The notes under the pieces are model-generated. The model saw only the letters and a list, made by a program, of their open reading frames with translations. It was not told the origin of the DNA and did no database searches. The translations under genes and the position numbers were made by a program. Below are positions 10,512-22,880 of a DNA stretch of 64,000 bases, piece by piece. Origin of the DNA: Talinum fruticosum (taxonomy: Eukaryota; Streptophyta; Magnoliopsida; Caryophyllales; Talinaceae); the NCBI GenBank assembly GCA_021018815.1, contig JAITYX010000010.1, positions 5,704,001-5,768,000 on the forward strand, read 5' to 3'. Position 1 is the stretch's first letter; each line of letters starts with the position of its first letter.

Positions 10512-13500
10512 TTGGTTCCATCCCTATGGTTCGACGAAAATCTCATACTCCTACTCCAACATTTGCAAGAGGAACCGAGAAGGGTTCGTGTGTTTGTGTT
10601 TTACGGGCAACTCGAGAGAAAGAAAGATCATTGGTATCTAGACAGTGGTTACTCAAGGCACATGTTAAGAGATTCAAGACTCCTCTCCGAGTTACGGAAG
10701 ATGAAAGGAGGAAAGGTCACATTTGGAGATAACAGACAAGGGTAAGATTGTAGGTATTGGAAGAGTTGGTCATGGTAACAACTTAGTCAGCCCAGTCTAC
10801 CTTGTCAAGGGACTCAAATACAATCTTTTAAGTATCTCCCAGTTGTGTGATAAAGGACAAGAGGTAAGATTCACTCGGACCAATTGCTTTATAACCGATG
10901 CTACTTCAAACGAGACAAAGCTTTACAGTCCGAGGTTAGGTAACACTTATATTATTCCTCTCACTTATTCTACTCAAAATTTGTCATGTTTAAAAGCTTC
11001 GTTAATGATGAATCATGGACATGGCATCGTATATTGGATCATATTAGCATGTATACCATTAAGAAACTTGCTTCATAAGGGTTAGTCCGAGGACTCCCTA
11101 AATGTAATTTTAAGAAAGATAAAATTTGTGATGCTTGCACAAAAGGAAAACAAGTTAGATTTTTATTTAAGCCACTAAAACATGTTTCCACCTCAAAAGT
11201 GCTTGAGTTGATTCATATGGATTTATGTGGTAAAATGCCTGTTAAAATCTGATGAGGTAAATCATATGTGCTTGTCATTTCTCACGATTTACATGGGTGT
11301 GTTTTCTAAAAATAAGAATGAAGCCTTTAAAGAGTTCACCAAGGTCTTTAGGCAAATTCCAATAGAGTCCGAGGCTTAGATCGGAAGAATAAGAACCGAT
11401 AATGAAAGCAAATTCAATTATTCAAAATTTGCAAACTTAAACGATAAAAATGGTATCTCCCACAAATTTTCTGCACCCACAATGCCTCAATTAAACGGAG
11501 TGGTAGAGAGAAAGAATAGACCTCTTGAAAAATAGGAAGGAAAATGATGATTGAAAACGATCTTTCGTACTATTTACGGGCTGAGGCGAGTGAACATAGC
11601 CGACTACACTCTCAACAAATGCCTCATTCGACCTATACTTGGAGAAAACACCAAGGAAAGAAGTCCAACATCTCAGACTTTAAGCCATTAGAGTGTAATT
11701 GTTTTGTGCATAATAATGGTAAGGATCATTTGACTAAGTTTGATGCTAGGTCAGATGAAGGTATTTTTCTCGGTTATGCTATACATAGCAAAGCTTACGA
11801 CATTTTTGACAAAAGGACTAACAAAGTGGAAGAAAGTATCCACATTATTTTTGATGAAGTTGACAATGACAGGTTCAGGTGAATCCACCTACTCAGATTT
11901 CACGCTAAATAGAAATGATGATAGCATAGTTGAAGTTGAGCTCATAATGATGGAAAACAAAAGAACTAAGCCAACTCAAGATGACCCTATTCAAGAACCA
12001 ACTCGGACAACTCAAGAACAAGAAGAAGTTGAGACACAACCAACTCGGACAATTGAAGAAAAAAGTGCTCGACCTTCCAACCCGGTAAATCGGAGGTTAG
12101 GTAAAGCTTTTAAGTATGCTTCTAGTCATCCACCTGAAAATATCATTTCGACATCAACTCAGCAGTAAGAACTCGATCTTCTTTGTATAATCTGTGTGCA
12201 TTTTTTAGCATTATCTTATTAATTGAACCTAAAAATGTAATAGAAGCCCTCCTTAAGCCTGAATGGGTAGAGACCATAGAAGAAGAGCTCTCATAATTTG
12301 AAAGAACCCAAGTTTGAATCTTGACCAAAACGACCTTCCGACCACCCAAGTAATAGGAATCAAATGGGTATTCAAGAACAAACTGGATGAGGAAGGGTTG
12401 GTAGTCGAAATAAGTCCAGACTTATAGCCCAAAGGTATAACCAAGAGGAAGAAATAGATTGTGGGGAAACCTTTGCACCTGTTGCTATGATTGCAATCAG
12501 AATTCTTTTAGCATTTGCATCTAGCATGAATATTAAGTTATATCAAATGGATGTAAAATGTGCATTTTTGAATGGTTATATTCAAGAGGAAGTGTATGTG
12601 GAGCAACCTCCTGGATTTGAAAACTCTCAATTTCTAAATCATGTTTTCAAATTGCAAAAGGCTTTACATAGTTCAAAACAAGCTCCAAGAGCTTGCTATG
12701 AAAGATTAAGTAGCTTCTTGGTTGAAAATGGATTTAAAAGAGGTTTGATTGATAAAACCTTAATTACAAAACAAAGGGGAAAGATTTTCTTATCATTCAA
12801 ATTTATATTGATGATATAATCTTTGGTGCTAATAATGAAATTTTATGTCAAGATTTTTCTGAGCTCATGAGACAAGAATTCTAAATGAGCATGATGGGAG
12901 AATTATATTGAATTTCTTCTTTGGACTACAAATCTAGTAAGATAAAAATGAAGTCTATGTCCATCAGTCCAAGTATGTGAAGGAGTTACTCAAGAAGTAC
13001 AAACTTCATGAGGTAAAACTAGGAGCAACTCCTAAAGGAAGTAGTACCAAACTAGACTCAAACGAGAAGAGCAAGTCGAGTAGATAAGAAACTCTACATA
13101 GGTATGATCGAATCTCTACTTTACCTTACTTCTAGAAGACCAAATATAATGTTAGTTTCTGTCTATGTGCAAGATTCCAAGCTAATCCAAAATAATCACG
13201 TCTCACTACGGTGAAGAGAATCTTTAGATATCATGGAGGAACTCGGACACTTGGCCTCCGGTACTCAAAGACTCTAGTCCGACTCTCGGTGGCTACTGAA
13301 ATGCTAACTATGCTAGGTACAAGGTTGATAGGAAAAGTACTTCAGGAGCATGTCAATTTCTAGGTCAATCACTCATCTCCTGGCACTTAAAGAAGCAAAA
13401 TTCAGTCGCCTTATCAACAGCTGAAGTTAAGTACTAACAAGAGCTTGTTGTGCTTAGTTACTGTAGATCAAGCAACACCTCGGAGATTTGGGACTGACCT

Positions 13501-13697
13501 TCTCAGCCATTCCTATCAAGTGCGATAATCAAAGTGCTATCGGAATTACCAAGAACCCAGTTCAGCATTCAAAGACTAAGCATATTGAGGTTAGATATCA
13601 CTTTCTTAGAGATAATTCTGAAAAAGGTCATATAGAACTTGAATTTATCCCTATTAAGCTCCAATTGGCTGATATTTTCACTAAACCATTAAGTTAG
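10512..13697 (+). pseudogene. Ty1/copia pol remnant (Sire-like)
   Basis: Domains occur in copia order on the plus strand. Protease/GAG-pre-integrase region: WYLDSGYSRHM at about 10630, then LKYNLLSISQLCDKG at about 10814-10856 and CDACTKGKQ at about 11131. Integrase: ELIHMDLCGKMP at about 11210 and the C-terminal DEGIFLGY..HSKAYDIF at 11755-11805. Reverse transcriptase: MDVKCAFLNGYIQEEVYVEQPPGF at about 12550-12620 and the catalytic IYIDDIIFGA at about 12803-12832. RNase H: CDNQSAIGITKNP at about 13511, then TKHIEVRYHFLRD and QLADIFTKPLS ending at 13697. Gag is not recognisable between LTR A and 10512. Many frameshifts and stops interrupt the frame, so the element is dead. The integrase-before-RT order is what defines copia. 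Confidence 0.85.
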
Positions 13698-14140
13698 GAC
13701 CAATTTTGCTTTATTAGAAATGAGCTTGGTATGTTGAATATATGATTACATGTTTCATTGCATGATTTATTATGTGTTTATTTTGATCAAACATGTTTTT
13801 AATGAGTGAAGTTTGAATGAGTGGTAGCTAAGTTGAGAATTCATGAAATTGAGCACTAGCTATTAGAAACTGCGTTGCTTCGAGCACTCGGACAGAAAAC
13901 TAAGTCAGAATCGGTTAAGAGAAAATGAACAAGTAAAACTTTTGAGGTCATCTCTAATTAATAAAGAATCTTAGAAATTTTTTTCTAAATTTCTCTCTCC
14001 CTCTATCCCACATAATTAGACTGGAAAACTAGCCGTTGGGAAGCGGTTTCAACAAAGGTGCTAGAATTGTAACCATTCAAACTAGTCGTTACACTCGTTC
14101 ACTGGGTCGATTACGGTTTCTATCCATCGAGAGATTTTAT
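13698..14140 (+). other. non-coding spacer between copia pol and the extra ORF
   Basis: No coding segment is visible. The spacer carries GAAAACTAGCCGTTGGGAAGCGG and AACTAGTCGTTACACTCG blocks near 14023-14098. Similar GCCGTT/CAACGGCT blocks precede the TATA box in the LTRs, which suggests that promoter-type sequence was copied or shared here. Confidence 0.4.
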
Positions 14141-14150
14141 CTATAAATAG
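14141..14150 (+). promoter_or_regulatory. internal TATA box upstream of the extra copia ORF
   Basis: CTATAAATAG, identical to the TATA box of LTR A, lies 191 bases before the ATG at 14341. The leader in between is CT-rich and free of strong coding signal, as in a plant 5' UTR. This suggests a separate transcript for the 3' ORF. Confidence 0.45.
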
Positions 14151-14340
14151 CACTCGCTTACACTCATTTCCATTCTTTGCTACTTTTCTCCCACACTCTT
14201 AACTCCAGCGCTCGGAACTCTTTACTCTCGCTCGGACTCTTTCAACTTATTCAAACTCGGACTCGGGTTCTCTCTTCTACTCTTTTAGTTTTAGTTCTAC
14301 TTGTACTTCTCTCGGCTTCTATCTCTCATTCTCTTTCAAC

Positions 14341-15833
14341 ATGCCTCAAAGAGGATTAGTTGTCCAGGGAGGTTCAGCCACAAAGAAGGCTCGAACTTCT
14401 TCAAGAATCGTTTCTTCTTCTTAGCTCGAGGACCCTTAGAAAGAGGCCTCAAAAGGCAAAGTTATTTCTTCTCTAAACTTGGAAGAATCAAAAACTCATA
14501 TTGTTGCCCATACTTCCTGGATGACAAATTCTTTCTTTCTACTAAAATCTTTTGGTTCGAACAACTTAAGAAGATAGGAGTATTTGATCTTCCGTGATTT
14601 TATCCACCCAAGTATAGCCATGGAATTCTATTAGAACTTGTCCGCCTTAGACACAATGGTCTTTTCTCTACTATTCAAGGCAAGAAAATTATCGTGAACC
14701 TCGTTCTCCTCCACATAATATTGAACATTGAATGTCCGTTTCTTAATACCAATTCTCTTCCTCTTAATGAAGCTGATTTGAGGACTTCTTTTCTAAGTAC
14801 ACTCGAGTCAAACCTAAGGCTCGAAAGAACTTCTCTATTACTCGGTTGAAGTCCGAAGCCGGACTTCTCTAGTTCTTCTTAATGAGAACCATATTCTCTT
14901 TCTATCCCTCCTAAGAGAACCCAAACAACAAGATTCTCAAAGCTTTATTCAATATTCTTGAAGGGTACAAGGTTGACCTCTACCCTTTCTTTCTTAAGCA
15001 AATTTCTTCAATCCCTCGGGACTCGAAGAAGCCCCTTCTTCCCTTTGGAGCCATTATCTCGCAAAATCTTTGTTCACTTCAAAGTGAAGCTCCCCGCTGA
15101 CACATATAAATTTTTAGAGTCTACTGTCTATATCGGCTAACAGGAGCTTCGAGTCTTAGATACCAGGAAACCGAACTCGGAGTCCGGACTCATTCGTCCG
15201 AAATCGCTCAACTTGCTTCTCCTCACAAGATGAGTACACAATAACCTCTTCTTTTGGTAGTTAGCCCTTCTTCGAGCCAGCTCGTTTCACTCATCTCTTC
15301 GAGCAAATGGCTACCCAATTTGCTGCTCCGGCAAAAAGTTTCAACCAACTCGATCGCCTTCCAAACTTTCATTCTACTTCTAACCCAATTGCAAGCGATG
15401 GCTTAAAGGCGAGATAGATCAAAGTAAAACTTTGATTTCTAAGCTTCAGGATGCCATTAGAAGGCGGAAATGCATATTAAGGATCTTTGAGATCCTCCAA
15501 CATCTCAGCAGACTGGCTATTCCAAAAGAATATGAGGACGAGGCTTCCTCATAATCAAATGACAAGGAAAAAGCATAAGTTAAAGAACAAGAAGGCTCCT
15601 CTTCCGAGCAAACAAAATCCGCTTCTATAGAAGTTGAAGAGATTGGCACTTCGGTGGCACCCTTATCTCCACAACCTTTTCAGCATGTTAAAGGTGAAGG
15701 CTCAAACGTGGAAGAAGAAGATAGCATCCCCTCATTCGACGCGGGATAACACAACCAGCTCAGCCCTATCGAGTCATAACCCTATTCATTACTTCCTCCA
15801 CCTCTACCGGTGCTAGTCATGCAAACCCTAGCT
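14341..15833 (+). pseudogene. decayed extra ORF in the 3' region of the copia element
   Basis: The frame opens MPQRGLVVQGGSATKKARTS, a Ser/Lys/Arg-rich basic start, and then a stop interrupts it after about 27 residues. Later segments include AHTSWMTNSFFLLKSF, PSIAMEFY.NLSALD and KIFVHFKVKLPADTYKF. A C-terminal part with heptad-like spacing (EIDQSKTLISKLQDAIRRRK near 15410-15470) may have formed a coiled coil, and an acidic EYEDEASS stretch follows. The layout resembles the putative plant transposon protein ORFs seen in some Sire/Ogre-type elements, but I cannot name a function. Many stops and frame changes make it non-functional. It occupies the env-like position, but nothing in it shows a signal peptide or fusion-type protein. 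Confidence 0.5.
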
Positions 15834-16194
15834 CATATCGTCTATTTCGCAATAGGTGCGGGATTCCGGACAATCTTCTTCAACTCAAACTGCTCCACCC
15901 ACTTTTTAATCTATTTTCTTCTTTCTTTTGTCCAACATTTTGTTTCTCCCTACTTCCTTTGTTTTTGATGTAATTCATAAGGGAGAAATTGTTAATTGGT
16001 TGAGGAAGAGTATCTCTTTTAATTTATTTTTATTTTGTGTGAGCTTTTAATTCAATGAAACTTAAGTTATTGCTATCTCTTTGACACAATTTATTCTTTC
16101 GCTTTAATACTCTTATATTTTTGTTTTGATATTCTCGTATTTTTATATGCTCTAATACAATTTATGTATTCTTTGCTTTAATACTTAGATTAAG
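15834..16194 (+). other. copia internal region before the nested insertions
   Basis: No gene is supported. A purine block CATAAGGGAGAAATTG at 15977-15992 resembles a polypurine tract, but no LTR follows it directly; the better candidate is AAAAAGGGGAGAT at 19191-19203, right before LTR B. Confidence 0.4.
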
Positions 16195-16670
16195 TAGTGC
16201 TAGCAAAAATCTGTTCGACCCGATAATCTTAATTTGTCCGACCCGGAAAAAACGTGTCTAATCACAAAACTTTTGTCCAAATTTTAAATTCGGACAATCG
16301 GTTTTGTCAATTGAAATTCAGGTCGGGTTCGAGTTTTGCAATTCTGGTTTGGGTTGTCCAAATTCCGTGACTTATTCGAATTCGGACAATCGAACTATGG
16401 GGTTTGGACATTCGGTCATTCGGCTTTAGGTATAATTTAGTCCCAAATCTACAAAAGTTTCAATAAAATATTCGTACATTCGGGTTCGGGTTCGATCACA
16501 TAGATAATTTCACTTCAATTTTCAAAAGTTCATATAAAAAATTCGAACATTAAGGTTTGGTTAGGCCATCCGAATATGCAATTCGGACAAGGTCCGAGTA
16601 TGGTGTTTTGTCCGAATGTCTGAATTGTCCGAACCCAAATTGACCCGAACCCGAATTTTTGTTAGCACTA
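16195..16670. mobile_element. hAT-like MITE, copy 1
   Basis: The element is 476 bp with terminal inverted repeats TAGTGCTAGCAAAAAT and (reverse complement of the right end) TAGTGCTAACAAAAAT. The flanks AGATTAAG (16187-16194) and ATGCTAAG (16671-16678) match at five of eight positions, an aged 8-bp target duplication. The interior is dominated by TTCGGACA/TCGGGTTCGGG words. A second copy with a perfect 8-bp duplication lies at 60111-60633. It has no coding capacity. Eight-base duplications and TAG-type ends point to the hAT superfamily. Confidence 0.8.
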
Positions 16671-16771
16671 ATGCTAAGTTATGAGTTCACATATTGCTTT
16701 AATACTTGATATCTCATACTGCTTCGGATACATAATGACATAGCTCGATACATTTTTTTTTTTATATTATG

Positions 16772-19103
16772 TGTTAAGCTTGTCGTACAGCAACAAATTA
16801 AACCACTACTTAGGCTTATAATAAACAATATAGTAAGGGCAAGTAGGGATCGAATCCACAAGGAAAGATACTGTAAAAAAATCAAACTTCCAATCTAATT
16901 AAACTAACTATTCTAGTTATTTACCTTATAAAATTCAAACAAATCAAATTAACTACTAAATTTCTAATTTTAATTCTAACAAAAACTTCTGAGATTATGC
17001 ACTATTATTCTAATAATCTAAATTTAACAAAACTATCCTAATTAATTCTGGAAAAATTAAAACAGAAAATCAAATAAAAAACTTAAACAGGAAATTAAAA
17101 CGTAGAATAATTCAGAATTAAATAACTAAAAATAACAGAAAATTATCTAATAATATAAATAAATATCCCAGACAGAATATAAAGCTTGTAATAACCCAGG
17201 AATGTTTTTTTATAATTTTTCAGAATAATTAAAACAGAAAACTAAAGCAGAAATTAAATAAATTCTAAAACAGAAAATTAAATAAATAATATTCTGCACT
17301 AAATTAATTACGAAAATAAATACTAGAATTATCCAAAATAATAATACTAATTTTCTAAACCTAACCAGACCCTAAAAATATAAAAAGAAAATTTAAAGTC
17401 TAATTTACGAATTTATTTTATTAAAAACCTGCAGTAATTAAATTCAAGAATTAAATCTGAAAAACTATCAAATTAATTCCAAAAATTCTAAAATTTAATT
17501 ACAGCAAACTAGGACTCTATCTAAACCCTAAAAGAAAATAAAACACAAAAAATAACAAAATAAACTATTTTAAAACTAATTTCTAACAAACTGACTCAAA
17601 AATAATAAAAACTGATAGAAAAATAATCTGAAAATTAAAATATATAAAGACTCAAAATTAAATTAAAATAAAATTACTAAAACTAACCTAAAATACTGAT
17701 CTTTAGGGGGTAATGAAATTAATAATAAAAGACTATATATTTATAAATAAAAATTGACAAACTAAAGAAAATAACTAAAAAGCAAACAAATAATTATCAA
17801 AGATATAAAATTTATAAAAACACTTAGTATAATCTATATCCACCATGCAAATTATTATTTATCATTAACACACAAATTGATCTATCCATGAGCTAAACTG
17901 TAAAAGACAACCACTAGCGGATCTTCCCCGTTTTTCCTTAGTTATTAGTTTACTTAGGCCTAGCCCTAATATAAACCCTACTAATATTGATAACCCTAAC
18001 ACTAGCACTAGAATTTAATCAAATTAGAGCATTAAGTATTAGAAAAACATCATCTATCACCTAATAACCAATCTACTAGCAAATTGATTTAAGAAGGATC
18101 TATGATAATTTCCTAATTAAAAAAGATGGGTATGAGCCATCCATGATTAACTAGGGTGATACTTATGTCTAAAAGATCAAGCAATTACGTACTTAAACCC
18201 TTTAAACTATCACATGAATTTATATAAAACTAAATAGCGTGCACTCTAATTAATTAGACATAAATTCATAAACATTAAACACAAATTATCATAGAATCAT
18301 GGATCGAATTGATAAGACAATAAAAATCGAAACTTTGTTTCAAAATAAATAATTTAACATGGCTTCAAGTAGATTATACTAAGTATAAGAAAAACTACTC
18401 ACACATAATGTAATTTAAAACATATAAACTAAATAAAACTAGCATCTTTAATATTAATCTAACAATAAAAATTCAATCTTTTCTAGTAAAAATTACAAAA
18501 CTAAATTATACTACCGATATTAGTTTCTTTGACCCGGGAAGATGAAGAAGATGATGATGGATGGTGGCTGGCTGGGCAGTAGCACAGGGAGCGGCAGCAA
18601 CCAGGAGCAGCGGCGAACGGCGGCAACCAGGGGCAGCGGCAGCAGGTGCAGCAAGAAAACGTGAGGTGGTCCGGGTAGCTAGGTGGCTGGCTGCTTGTGT
18701 GGGCAGTGGACGTGAGCAAGCAGCAGGTGCAGGAGCTGTATGTGGCTGGCTTCCCTAGGTCCCCCTCTCCATGATGATAATAAGTAGTATATATAGGGTG
18801 AAAGGGTTAGGGTTTTTTCTCTTTCTTCTCTTCTAAGTTTCCTTTTCTATTCCAATTAGGACTTCCTAAAATATAATATCCTAAAATAAATATTTTATTA
18901 CATATTATATTTATGGACCGACTTCATACATTTTCTTGGATGCTTGTCGGTAGCTAAAATTTCACTTTTAACGACTTTTCTTCTCTTCCCCACTTTATTC
19001 GATAATTACCTATAAATAGACAAAATAGAATAAATTAGATAAAATAAACTATATAATATACACTCAATAACTACTAAAAATACGTATAAAATACGACTTA
19101 ACA
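16772..19103. mobile_element. 2.3-kb solo LTR (TTATG duplication), family unassigned
   Basis: The segment begins TGTTAAG and ends CTTAACA, the TG..CA short inverted termini of LTRs. It is flanked on both sides by TTATG (16767-16771 and 19104-19108), a perfect 5-bp duplication. There is no internal retrotransposon protein. Near the left end is GGGCAAGTAGGGATCGAATCC (about 16838-16858), a motif seen in plant LTR elements. The body is very A-rich, with a GC-rich island of GGCAGCAACCAGG repeats at about 18560-18760 and a TATATATAGGG at about 18789. It is nested in the copia internal region. A solo LTR formed by LTR-LTR recombination is the simplest reading. Confidence 0.75.
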
Positions 19104-19190
19104 TTATGCTTTGAGCTCGATATCATTCTGTCTAGGTCTTACTACTCTAAGTTACAAACTCACCTTTCTAAGTTTTAAATGTCTTTCATC

Positions 19191-19203
19191 AAAAAGGGGA
19201 GAT
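19191..19203 (+). other. copia polypurine tract
   Basis: AAAAAGGGGAGAT immediately precedes LTR B, as expected for the plus-strand primer of a Sire-like copia element. It supports a plus orientation and the LTR start at 19204. Confidence 0.6.
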
Positions 19204-20641
19204 TAAAGACTCAGGTATGAACTTATCTCTCCTTATAATTTTGAATTCAAGTCATTCCTTCAACTTAGAAATATTCTTTTGAGTTATCGCCTCTGTTTGA
19301 CCCACTCGTAAAGAACTTATAAGTGAATACTCGATTACGGGTGTCTAACTCCGCTAAGACAGGACTCAAACAGAAAGTTTGCCTAGATAATTTCACATAA
19401 TTAACTAATCTTTTCAAGTGGCCTATTTCACATTTCAACTCAGATTTATTGTGTTAATTCTAAAATACCCAGATTCATTTAGTTAAAATTAATTTAATTT
19501 TGCAAATGTTGAAATATTTCTATATAATTCTTAAATTATTTTATCATTTAAATATAGACATAAATGAAAATGAAATATATTAAATATTGGACTTAAAAAA
19601 TTATATTTTATTAGATTAAAGATTTTCATACGTTAGTTACTTTATTTAACTAAAATCGTTGTCTAATGTTGGACCAAAAGTATTTTCATACTTTGAGTAC
19701 CATTTTGGATTTTGTTTTTGCGGGTTAATTAAAGTTGATTAATCTCAATTCAAAAGCAAAAACAATTGGTTTCTTACCGTTTACACACGGTAGACATAAA
19801 AACACTATTTCGGGCGGACTTGGACACCTCGTCGAGGCTGTTTGTTACCATTTCCGGTAAACTCCGGTCTTTGTGTCTAACGGCTGCTTTCACTACGATT
19901 TCATATACAACAAGTGGGTAGGACTTTTTTCGAGCCTAGAACCGATGCTCAACGAGATACATCCACAATGATTCACTTTCTAAAGACTCGGACTATTCAT
20001 TATAACAGCTAAGCTGTTCCTAAAGCTCAAGCCCAAGGCTCAACAACTCTTATCTCTGGTGCTTATAAATATAAGCTTCTCTACAAGATTTAAAAAGTTG
20101 GCTAGAAGACTTGTTGAAATACATTCTTAACTCTCATACTCTAGCTTTCAACTCTTGTACTTAAGTTTTCAACTTTCCGAGTTGAACAAGAAAGTCTTGT
20201 AATCACCTTTAATTACTTCTACTCATTTCTTCTATATTTTCCTTGATTGAGGGATAATGGTTAACTCAACTCGGTTGTACCTAAATGTAAAGTGTATCTC
20301 GGTTAGGTAGTACTAAGGCCGATAAGATAACTTCGTACCTAGAAAAAATATGTATTGGAATTGTCAAAGGGAAAAATTCTGTGAGTTAGTCCTTGTATTT
20401 TGTGGGTTCAAAATAGTTGATTTGGCTATGTGTCTAGATTGACACTAGCCACGGTTTTCTGCCCCACGGGGTTTCCGTGTAAAATTGTTTGTTCATCTTT
20501 TTCGAGTTTAATCTAGACTCAACTTGCTTTTCGAGTTCCGATCTTAAGAAAAAGTTTTCAATTTTTGCAAAATTTTCTTCTCACATTATTCACCTCTTCC
20601 CCTCCTCTAGGGTGATTCGGACTCTCAAGTTCAAACCTTCA
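19204..20641 (+). mobile_element. Ty1/copia LTR B (3' side)
   Basis: It shares all main blocks with LTRs A and C (AAGACTCAGGTATGAAC start, GGACCAAAAGTATTTTCATACTTTGAG, TATAAATATA at 20064-20073, CTAGAAAAA, ATTTTGTGGGTTCAAAATAGT, GGTTTTCTGCC, TTTAATCTAGACTC, and CTCTAGGGTGA..CAAACCTTCA at the end). It is clearly more diverged, roughly 65-70 percent to A by eye. The flanks of A and B (CAAGG and GGGGT) do not match. It follows the polypurine tract, so it serves as 3' LTR of the element, but it may belong to a different subfamily than LTR A. Confidence 0.7.
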
Positions 20642-20989
20642 GGGGTTCTCTATCTTATACATAAGATGTGCCTTTGAGGGCTTTTACGGAACTATGACAT
20701 GGAAATATATGTCTATTTCAATACTCCTCCAATCCTATATTTATGTTCCTAAATTTAAAAACACAGACGTTTAGGACGAATATTCAAATCTACCCTCCCT
20801 CTACATCGACTTTGATTTCTTTAACCCTCAATCTTTTGAACTAATTTGTAGTCCTCTTCAACTTCGTAGAACATGATTTAAACACCAAAGCTTATGAAAA
20901 TATCCTTCATCTTTGATTTTATAAATTAAATAAGGGATAAAATAAAAACCTTATATATATTAGAAAATATATAAGAGAATAAAATAAGA
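20642..20989. other. non-coding spacer
   Basis: Nothing supportable is seen: AT-rich sequence between copia LTR B and the 3' part of the LINE. It may include the poorly conserved 3' UTR of the LINE. Confidence 0.5.
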
Positions 20990-22599
20990 AATTGGATTTT
21001 CATCCATTAACCAAACAACTGTATAATCAAAAACACTTTAGGCATACACAAAATTACAATATATGCTCTGCTATCTTTATAATCTTCATATCCATGCTTT
21101 GTAAGTTCAGTTTCTGTTTAAGAGATAAACTTTAAGTTCTCCCCTAATATGTTGTACAATAGTGTAAGCTTCCTTCCTCTTTCCTTAGAAAATCCTTGCA
21201 TTCCCTTTCTCTCCAAAAGTATATGCAACTATAGTTATTAATGGTACTATAATAGCAAGCTTCTTCTGTGAGCACCGAATCCCATTTAGGTATTGATTCC
21301 AAGAAACTCTTTAATCAGATGCTACCCCTATCAAGGCCAATCCATTGAGTAGTTTCTTTGTAAATTGGTATTGCATGAGAGGTGATCAATAGTCTCCTCT
21401 TGACCACAAAACACACATTTTGAATCACTTATTTCAATCCGTTGTCACATCCTATCTTTTGCCAATACTTTCTTCTTGAGCACCAGCCATAGGAGGAAAG
21501 CATGATTGGGAATATTGTTTTTTGTGCGAGCTAAATTTCACCATCCTACCTCTTGTTGACGTGCTTGAATAGATAAGTATGCTTTTGTCTCGCTGAATTT
21601 TCCTTTAGATATAACATTCCATTGATTTGCATCATCATCAAACCAATGTTGGATTAGATTTCTTAATCTCATCAATTTATTAAAGTATCAGCTGTAGTCT
21701 TACTTACATTCCATTGTTCTCAAATTTCCCCTTTTATGTAGATATTATTGATCCACTTTACTGGTAGACATTCAAGGCTTTCCATGAGGAACCATAGATG
21801 CTTTGTTATAAGGCTTTGTTCCATTGGCCACACTGCCTTATGCCCAGGACCCCTTATCTTTTATGAAGACAAATGTCATCCCAAGCCACTGGTATGAGCT
21901 TCCTCTTACTTTCCTTTCTTTTCCAAAGGTACTGTTTGCACAATTTCTCAACCTCCTTAATGACTTACCGGGGTAAGATAAATATGGATCCCCAGTATGT
22001 GCACGTATTAACAAGCACAGAGTTCAACAATAGTATTCTTCTTGCATAACTAATCTTCCTAGTACCACCCGTTCTAATTCTAGCTATGATTTTATTAGCT
22101 AGCATACAAAAATCTCCAGTGTTCAGTCTTCTAGGCTTTAATGGAACCCCCAAATATCTCATAGGTAATTAACCATTCTCAAAACCAATCAATGCAAGTA
22201 GTTCCTACTCCATTTGATCACTGACCCCGGCACAAAACATTTGAGATTTTTGAACATTTGCCTCCAAACTAGATGTCTAAGCAAACTTATGACATGCATT
22301 AAGCAAGAGACATGGTAACGTTTATCCTCACAAAAAAAACAAGTAAATTATCAGCAAAGATTAAATGATTGAGCTTTATTTTTCCATAGGCTGGATGGAA
22401 TTTAAACTTGTTATCTTCCGCGCATGTTGTCAACAATCTTGATAGATATTCCATACATAAAACAAACAACAAAGGTAAAGAGGGTCAGCTTATCTCAAGC
22501 CCCTTGTATTTTTGGAGAAGTCATCTAGACCACAATTATAATTAAGGGAAAAAGATGTAGAAATGCATTCAGATATCCATCCTAAAAATTTGGTGGGAC
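20990..22599 (-). pseudogene. LINE (L1-like) ORF2, 3' part: end of RT and C-terminal region
   Basis: Read on the minus strand from 22599 downwards, the translation gives PTKFLGWISECISTSFSLN, then KNTRGLR.ADPL and MEYLSRLLTTCAEDNKFKFH. Next come LNHLIFADNLLVFF (the FADD box of the RT, here FADN) and MRYLGVPLKPRRLN..KIIARI at 21965-22162. A zinc-finger-like zf-RVT region with KNNIPNHAFLLWLVLKKK and CVFCGQEETIDHL lies at about 21400-21530. Stops and small indels are frequent. It begins exactly where the other half of the same ORF2 (36330-38490) breaks off, so the two pieces were one LINE before the CACTA insertion. The FADD-to-FADN change would abolish RT activity. Confidence 0.8.
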
Positions 22600-22639
22600 C
22601 ACTAGAAAAATGCAATAATAGTGACGGAAAATGTCCAAC

Positions 22640-22880
22640 GAGGTAGGAGACCATCGAACCGTCCGTCCGGTAATATATCGCCCATCCGATAGCGTACTTT
22701 TTTTTTTTTTTACTTCTGCAGGTTGTCCGACAGGTTTTACATCAGGCGTCCAATGGGCCCGTCGGAACCCGATGTAAAAACCCGTCGGATAGTACAGTGT
22801 TCTTATTTCGAGGATCGGCCTTTTTAGTAAATAGGACAAAGAAACACTGTTTGTTCGACGGTTTACAGTTTTTCGTCCCA
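22640..22880. repeat. CACTA 5' subterminal repeats
   Basis: Multiple CGTCCGTCCGG / CCCGTCGGA / TCCGACAGG words occur in both orientations. They include a TTTTACATC...GATGTAAAA inverted pair (about 22736-22780) that could form a hairpin. These resemble transposase-binding arrays and match the motif family at the element's right end. Confidence 0.65.

Noticed and set aside
14341..15833. A retroviral-type envelope gene in the copia element
   Set aside because: No signal peptide, membrane segment or surface/fusion layout is visible in the decayed frame.
15977..15995. AAGGGAGAAATTG as the copia polypurine tract with an LTR starting near 16000
   Set aside because: The sequence after it does not match LTRs A, B or C; the tract at 19191-19203 directly precedes a matching LTR.
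18501..18758. Frames on both strands in a GC-rich island (Ala/Gly/Arg-rich, Ser-rich)
   Set aside because: Inside a solo LTR, built on GGCAGCAACC repeats; no domain.
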